In this document: positions 50,898 to 55,287 of the stretch, piece after piece
Numbering within the stretch: the stretch's first letter is position 1
Layout: every line of letters starts with the position of its first letter
NCBI RefSeq assembly: GCF_022808175.1
Contig: NZ_JALGBX010000039.1
Span: 1 to 55,287 of the forward strand
DNA: 55,287 nt
DNA from: Streptomyces sp. AP-93
GTDB taxonomy: Bacteria; Actinomycetota; Actinomycetes; Streptomycetales; Streptomycetaceae
Direction: 5' to 3'
Program-made: the position numbers and the translations under genes
Notes under the pieces: model-generated
Database searches by the model: none
Told to the model about the DNA's origin: nothing
What the model saw: only the letters and a program-made list of their open reading frames with translations

Positions 50898-51850
50898 GCC
50901 TGCGCCGGGCCGCCGGGCCGGGCAGCGGGTGGCTGGAGCGGCGGCTCCCGCTGCCCGGTCCCCGGCGGCGGCTGCGCGACTGGCGCCGCACCCGCCCCTT
51001 CTGGGGCGGGCTGCTGGTGATCCTGGGCGGGACCGAACTGCTGCTGGTCCCGCTCTCCCCGCTCACCGTGCTGGTCAGCCTGGGCCTCGGCGGGATCGCC
51101 GCCATCGGGATCGGCCTCGCGCTGATCGCCGCCGGCCTGTTCCTGTGGCTGCTGCCCCAGGCCCGGGCCTACGTCTCCGTGCACGCGCTACTGCTCTCGG
51201 TGCTGTCCTTCGTGGCGACCAACCTCGGGGGCTTCCTCCTCGGCATGCTGCTCGGCATCGCGGGCAGCGCGCTGGCCTTCGGATGGACCCCGCTGCCCGA
51301 TCCCGGGGCGGGCGAGGAGGGACCGTACATCCCGAGCCTGGACGGCAGCGGGCCGCGCACCCTGGCGGCCGCGCTGCCGGTGGTGCTGCTCGCCTCGCTG
51401 GTGGCGGGCACCGGGGAGGCGAGGGCCGCCCGGGGCGCTCCGCCGATGGCCGCGCGCACTCCCCCGACCGTGACCACCTCGCTCTTCGCCCCGCAGGGGT
51501 TCGCCTTCGCAGGGGTCACCCACGTACCCACCGTGGACGGGCCGCTGAAGGTGCTGGTGCTGCGGATGCGGGCCGCGACGCTCACCGATTACGAGCTGCG
51601 CAGCCGCGACGGCCGCGAGGAGTACGGGCTCGCCGCCGAGAGGCTCGACCTGAGCGGCGACGTGACCTTGTACCTGACGAGGTTCAGCGGGTGCATCGAG
51701 GGGCTGCTCTGCGTGACCTTCAGCCCGGCCGGGCTGCCCGCTCCCCCGGTCATCCCGCCGTTCGTCTTCATGACCCGGGTCAGCGCGGAGCAGGCGCTCG
51801 TCACCTCCGACGTGATCAGGACCCGGAGCCTGCGGCTGGTGGCCTCGTGA
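50888..51850 (+). CDS. DUF6114 membrane protein
   Basis: A 320-residue protein with three or four helices in its first half: FWGGLLVILGGTELLLVPLSP, LGGIAAIGIGLALIAAGLFLWLLPQ, VHALLLSVLSFVATNLGGFLLGMLLGIAGSALAF in parts. This fits the DUF6114 profile. The second half is an extracytoplasmic-type beta-rich domain (FAFAGVTHVPTVDGPLKVLVLRMR...) with one cysteine pair. Function is unknown; it is the usual partner of DUF6230 proteins. The GTG at 50888 overlaps the previous gene by 10 bp. Confidence 0.85.
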   Translation: MLLGLRRAAGPGSGWLERRLPLPGPRRRLRDWRRTRPFWGGLLVILGGTELLLVPLSPLTVLVSLGLGGIAAIGIGLALIAAGLFLWLLPQARAYVSVHALLLSVLSFVATNLGGFLLGMLLGIAGSALAFGWTPLPDPGAGEEGPYIPSLDGSGPRTLAAALPVVLLASLVAGTGEARAARGAPPMAARTPPTVTTSLFAPQGFAFAGVTHVPTVDGPLKVLVLRMRAATLTDYELRSRDGREEYGLAAERLDLSGDVTLYLTRFSGCIEGLLCVTFSPAGLPAPPVIPPFVFMTRVSAEQALVTSDVIRTRSLRLVAS

Positions 51851-52821
51851 TCCCCGTCCAGGCCGCGCCGCTGTGGGCGTACGGCATCGGCGCCACCTTC
51901 GCGGTGGCCGCCGGGCGCCAGCTCCAGTGGTGGGAGCGGTCGGTCCGGGGCGAGGGCGTCCGTACGAGGAGCCGCGCGGCCAATCCGTACCTGGCACTCA
52001 CCCTGCTCTACGCGGCCCTGCTGCCCGCCCCGACCGGGATCTACCTGCTCTGGCAGAACCCGGCCTGGTCGACGATGCACGTGGCCCGCGACCACGACGG
52101 GGTGTGGGCCGGTTTCGCCCTCTTCTACGGGGCCTCGGTGGTGGCCGGCGCGCTGCTCGGGTTCCTGGCGGCGCGCCTGTTCGTCCTGGTCGGGGCCGGG
52201 TACTGGGGGTACCTCCAGGCGGTGGCCGGGTACTTCCTGCTGTTCTTCACCCTGATCCACGGATGGGACGGCACGGGGTACGAGCGGCTGCTGAGCGCCG
52301 ATCCACGGGCCTTCGCCGGCTGGTCCGCGGAGGGCTCCGCCGGTGAATCGGTGGTCAACCAGTGCCTGGCCTTCGCGACCTCGGGCACCTTCCTCGCCGT
52401 GCTGATCTTCGGGACGGCCGTCATCGGCACGATGCTGCTGGCGGAGATCGGCTGGCTGGTGGAGGGCTGGCGGCTGCCCGGCGCCGCGGCGGACCTCAAG
52501 GTGCCCCGGGTGGTCGCGGTGGCGATCGCCGGGGCGGGGGTCTACGGGCTGCCCTTCGCGGGGGCGGTGGGCGCGAGCGTCCTCGTCCGGCTGCTGGGGT
52601 GGTGGGCCGGGATCGGGGCCTTCGCCCTGCTGGCCGGGGTGGTGCTGCTGCCGGCGCGCTCGCCCGTGCGGGCGCTGTACGGGCTGGTGGGCGTTCCGGA
52701 CCGGCACTGGCGGGTGGAGCCGGAGGCCGAGCCGAAGGCCGGGGCCGGGGCCGGGAAAGGGGCTGGGGCGAGGACTGGAGGCGGGACCGCGGAGGCTAGA
52801 AGAACCAGCCCACCTGGGTGA
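51847..52821 (+). CDS. Multi-pass membrane protein, hypothetical
   Basis: A 324-residue protein with about seven helices (LTLLYAALLPAPTGIYLLW, GFALFYGASVVAGALLGFLAARLFVLVG, FLAVLIFGTAVIGTMLLAEIGW and more) and an Ala/Gly/Glu-rich C-terminal tail. No transporter motif is recognised. The GTG at 51847 overlaps the DUF6114 stop by 4 bp, so it is the third gene of that operon. Its 3' end overlaps the convergent SCO1431-like gene by 26 bp. Confidence 0.82.
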   Translation: MIPVQAAPLWAYGIGATFAVAAGRQLQWWERSVRGEGVRTRSRAANPYLALTLLYAALLPAPTGIYLLWQNPAWSTMHVARDHDGVWAGFALFYGASVVAGALLGFLAARLFVLVGAGYWGYLQAVAGYFLLFFTLIHGWDGTGYERLLSADPRAFAGWSAEGSAGESVVNQCLAFATSGTFLAVLIFGTAVIGTMLLAEIGWLVEGWRLPGAAADLKVPRVVAVAIAGAGVYGLPFAGAVGASVLVRLLGWWAGIGAFALLAGVVLLPARSPVRALYGLVGVPDRHWRVEPEAEPKAGAGAGKGAGARTGGGTAEARRTSPPG

Positions 52822-52954
52822 CGAACATGGCCACGACCACGACCAGGGTCCAGCCGAGCACGTGCTCCAGCCAGGAGGAGGAATCGTCCTCGGGTCCGCC
52901 GGTGCGGACCAGGTTGCGGGCGCGGGCGGTCAGGGCGGCGCTGTGTGCGGTCAT
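52796..52954 (-). CDS. SCO1431-family small membrane protein
   Basis: A 52-residue single-helix protein (HVLGWTLVVVVAMFVTQVGWFF at the C-terminus) with a soluble N-terminal half (TAHSAALTARARNLVRTGG). It matches the remembered SCO1431 family of Streptomyces. Function is unknown. The ATG at 52954 is preferred over an upstream start at 53014. It is convergent with the membrane-protein gene. Confidence 0.85.
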   Translation of the reverse strand: MTAHSAALTARARNLVRTGGPEDDSSSWLEHVLGWTLVVVVAMFVTQVGWFF

Positions 52955-53070
52955 GCCCTCCAATGTGACAGCGGGGGCGGCCCTCGCGGTAGAGACGATG
53001 GTCACGGGTGGCATGTCTCACGCCCCCGGCCGCGTGGTGCGGACCGGGGGCGTGAGGGGTGCGTGCCGGA

Positions 53071-53496
53071 TCAGGTGGTGCGGTCGCGGCCCGCCATGCC
53101 CGCCATCGCCAGTGCCAGGCACAGGGCGATGCCGCCGGCGATGACGTTGCTCCACACCGTGCGGGTGGTGCTGACGTCGCCGGAGATGACGAAGGGCGCG
53201 ACGATCGTCCAGGCGGCGAGACCGACCGCCGTCCAGGCCATGGCGTGGGTGCGTTCGTAAGCGGAGCCGAGTCCGCTCATGCACAGGCAGTACGCCAGGC
53301 CCGCGATCAGGTTGTTGATCGCCAGCGAGCTGAGCCCGCTGAATCCGGCGATCCACGGCGAAGCGGCGATGTAGAGGCCCGTCATCAGGGCCAGCGCCTC
53401 GACGACCTGCGCACTCGGGGTGCTGGTGACCCGCTCGAACCGCGAGCGCATCTCAGCGAGGTCGGGGTGGTGTTCCATTCTCGGTTGGGTGGTCAT
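53071..53496 (-). CDS. SPW-repeat membrane protein
   Basis: A 141-residue membrane protein with four hydrophobic helices in two repeats. The first repeat carries the SPW motif (LYIAASPWIAGFSGLSSLAINNLIAG) and the second a variant (LAAWTIVAPFVISGDVSTTRTVWSNVIAG). The family is found in many bacteria; the role is unknown. GGAGG lies 9 nt before the ATG at 53496. Upstream has AAAGGGCAAAAGGGC repeats. Confidence 0.9.
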   Translation of the reverse strand: MTTQPRMEHHPDLAEMRSRFERVTSTPSAQVVEALALMTGLYIAASPWIAGFSGLSSLAINNLIAGLAYCLCMSGLGSAYERTHAMAWTAVGLAAWTIVAPFVISGDVSTTRTVWSNVIAGGIALCLALAMAGMAGRDRTT

Positions 53497-53580
53497 GGCG
53501 GGCTGCCTCCTATGAGAAGCTCCTATTGCCCTTTTGCCCTTTATGTTCCACTTACATGCCATCCGGGGCAACGCGAAATC

Positions 53581-55011
53581 TCAGAGCACGCCGACCGCCC
53601 GCAGCGCCAGGACCTGAGCCGGGTTCGGCCGGATCGGACCGTAGAGGTAGCAGACGCCTCCGGTGCCGGAGACGACCTTGCCGGCCGCGTTGTGGCGCTT
53701 GGTCCGGAGCCAGTTGTTTTCAAATTGCCGCCGCCGGTAGACGCGGCGCACGGCGGCGTTGTCGGCCGAGTTCGGGTCGTTGGCGATCACGTCGCCGGCG
53801 GCGGTGAAGCCGATGACGGTCATCAGGTGGCCGGCCGTGCCGTAGCCCGCCCCCGTGAGCTCCTCGGCCGTGAAGGACTGGGAGGTGATGACCGGGATGC
53901 CGGCCCGGACCAGGGTCTCCAGGTCGGTGAGGGAGCCGAGGCGGGTGACCACCCCGGCGAACTGCCGGTAGGTGGCGGCGTAGGCGGCGTTGAAGGGCCA
54001 GTTGCCGCAGCCCTTGTACGCGGCGTCGTAGGTGGAGCGGGCCGCGTGGCAGACCTGCGGGTCCGCGTAGTCCTTCTTGACCCAGGCCACGGCGGAGACG
54101 CTGGCCCTGCGGCCCCAGAACTCGATGATCATCTGCGAGGAGGTGGGGCTGCACCAGGCCTCGCCGCCGTTGTCGTACTCGGGGTACTGGCCGGCGTGCG
54201 TCTCCTGCGAGTACCTCGGCACCTTCAGCTCGTGGGCCCCGCCGGAGGCGGCGGAGGCGGGGACGGTGAACCGGTCCGGGACGTCCGAGGCCATGGCGCC
54301 GGCCAGCCACACGGTCGGGCCGCGGCTCGCGCCGGGCTTGCGGTACAGGGTCAGGCGCAGCCGCCAGTCCTTGATCCGCAGCCCGCCCGCGGGGGCGTCC
54401 ACGGCCAGGGTGTCCGTCCAGACGGTGGACTTGCCGTCGGTCTGCCCGTCCACGGAGGTGCGGCGGATGTCGCCGTCTCCGGAGGCCCAGCGGCCCATCA
54501 CGTACCAGGGGGTGGCGGCGCCGTCGGTGTAGGTGCCGCGCAGTTCTGCCTGGATCCAGGTGCCGGCCGGGGTGCGGGCGTTCCAGGAGGCGATGGCCTC
54601 GGTGGCGGGCACGGTGGAGGTGTGGACCGGGGAGGTCCAGGTGGCGTATTCCCAGGTGCTCTTCTTGGCGGTGTGCGGGTCTTTGTACTCGGTGCGGCCC
54701 GTCGGGGTCTTGATCTCCAGGCCGGGGCGGGCGCCGCCGATGGCGGTGGTGCCCTGGTGGAGGCCGGCGGTCCAGTGGGCGTACGAGTACCAGAAGCGGT
54801 TGTCGACCGTCTTGCGGGTGGCTCCGGCGGCTTCGGGGGCTGCTTCGGCGGCGGCTCCGGCCGGGGGCGGGATGGTCGGGGCATGCCCCGGGCCCCCGGG
54901 GGCTGGCTTCGGCCCGGCCGCGGAGGCGTGGCCGCCGGGGATGGTGGCGGCGGTGGCTGCCGCCAGGGCTACCGCCAGTAGGGCGCGGCGGGGTGTGGGT
55001 GCTGCGGTCAT
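53581..55011 (-). CDS. Secreted C39-like (papain-fold) peptidase
   Basis: A 476-residue exported protein. A signal peptide (RRALLAVALAAATAATIPG) is followed by a Pro/Gly/Ala-rich linker, a beta-sandwich-like domain (about 65-255) and a C-terminal peptidase-C39-like domain. The nucleophile is probably Cys287 in GGEAWCSPTSSQ and the partner His395 in TAGHLMTVIGF, followed by an Asn/Asp in VIANDP. It probably cleaves extracellular proteins; the target is unknown. The 3' end abuts the SPW region; the 5' side faces a long repeat. The ATG at 55011 is the only good start. Confidence 0.88.
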   Translation of the reverse strand: MTAAPTPRRALLAVALAAATAATIPGGHASAAGPKPAPGGPGHAPTIPPPAGAAAEAAPEAAGATRKTVDNRFWYSYAHWTAGLHQGTTAIGGARPGLEIKTPTGRTEYKDPHTAKKSTWEYATWTSPVHTSTVPATEAIASWNARTPAGTWIQAELRGTYTDGAATPWYVMGRWASGDGDIRRTSVDGQTDGKSTVWTDTLAVDAPAGGLRIKDWRLRLTLYRKPGASRGPTVWLAGAMASDVPDRFTVPASAASGGAHELKVPRYSQETHAGQYPEYDNGGEAWCSPTSSQMIIEFWGRRASVSAVAWVKKDYADPQVCHAARSTYDAAYKGCGNWPFNAAYAATYRQFAGVVTRLGSLTDLETLVRAGIPVITSQSFTAEELTGAGYGTAGHLMTVIGFTAAGDVIANDPNSADNAAVRRVYRRRQFENNWLRTKRHNAAGKVVSGTGGVCYLYGPIRPNPAQVLALRAVGVL

Positions 55012-55138
55012 CGGCGTGGCCCCCAGGGGTCGGTGCGGCGGATCGGCTCCCGCCCACCCTTCCAGTTCCCGCCTGCGGGGCCGTGAAGCCGGGGGGCCGT
55101 GTCGGGGTGACGGGGCGCGGCCCCCTCTGCCCCGCTCC

Positions 55139-55287
55139 CCGGGGGCGGGCCCTGCGGGGCTCTCCCCGACCCGCCCTTCCCCTATTCCCCGGGCTCCGCC
55201 CGGACCCGTTCTGGGGCTCCGCCCCAGACCCCGCTCCTCAAACGCCGGAGGGGCTGGATGTGGCTGATCCAGCCCCTCCGGCGTTTG
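55139..55287. repeat. Intergenic hairpin repeat copy C with 21-bp terminal stem
   Basis: Same order as copies A and B: CCCTGCGGGGC, CCCCGACCCGCCC, CCCCGGGCTCCGCCCGG, GGGGCTCCGCCCC, then CCTCAAACGCCGG. From 55239 a perfect 21-bp inverted repeat (55239-55259 / 55267-55287, 7-nt loop) ends exactly at the window edge and may continue. It likely acts as a terminator for a gene beyond the right edge or marks a mobile-like repeat. Confidence 0.8.

Overview
The window is high-GC actinobacterial chromosome, almost certainly Streptomyces core chromosome. It has strong third-position G/C bias, many GTG starts with 4-bp ATGA/GTGA overlaps, a conservon (cvnABCD), RbpA, DasR-type operators, an SCO1431-type small membrane protein and Streptomyces-style GC-rich intergenic hairpin repeats. 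Gene order resembles the S. coelicolor region that begins at crr-ptsI and passes rbpA. That comparison is from memory, not from a search.

Layout. 1-240: promoter and leader of an rRNA operon running leftward out of the window. 358-2721: crr-ptsI (general PTS proteins) behind two overlapping DasR-like operators. 2822-12294: metabolic genes, namely a hypothetical protein, acetoacetyl-CoA synthetase, a GH31 alpha-glucosidase, a Nudix hydrolase, a D-Ala-D-Ala dipeptidase, an Mpo1-like protein and an OB-fold/thiolase-like pair. 12514-17191: conservon cvnABCD, a sensor kinase with Roadblock, DUF742 and Ras-like GTPase partners. 18081-25958: a leftward operon encoding what looks like a MukBEF/Mks/Wadjet-type SMC complex: a kleisin-like protein, an extra Pro/Ala-rich ORF, a small MukE-like protein and a 1586-residue SMC ATPase. 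It is divergent from pxpABC (5-oxoprolinase).

28449-34714: a secreted five-bladed propeller-like protein with a decayed tandem copy of its N-terminus, a HEAT-like protein with a possible leader peptide, an ankyrin protein, and a small membrane protein paired with an FtsK/Tra-like ATPase whose P-loop lacks lysine. 34742-46663: a MocR regulator, GDPD, a UMF1-type MFS protein, rbpA with a clear SigR-type promoter, fxsA, polyprenol-phosphate mannose synthase, a YtcJ-like amidohydrolase, an Lrp/AsnC regulator, a kinase-fold phosphotransferase and hypotheticals. 46664-55287: an intergenic repeat cluster, a GNAT pseudogene abutting an acyl-CoA dehydrogenase, a TetR regulator divergent from a DUF6230/DUF6114/membrane-protein operon, small membrane proteins and a secreted C39-like peptidase.

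The most notable candidate system is the SMC operon. No JetD-like nuclease gene is visible beside it, its Walker B aspartate is followed by Asn instead of the catalytic Glu, and a 187-codon ORF is locked between two subunit genes by 4-bp overlaps on both sides. No tRNA, CRISPR array, transposase or integrase was recognised.
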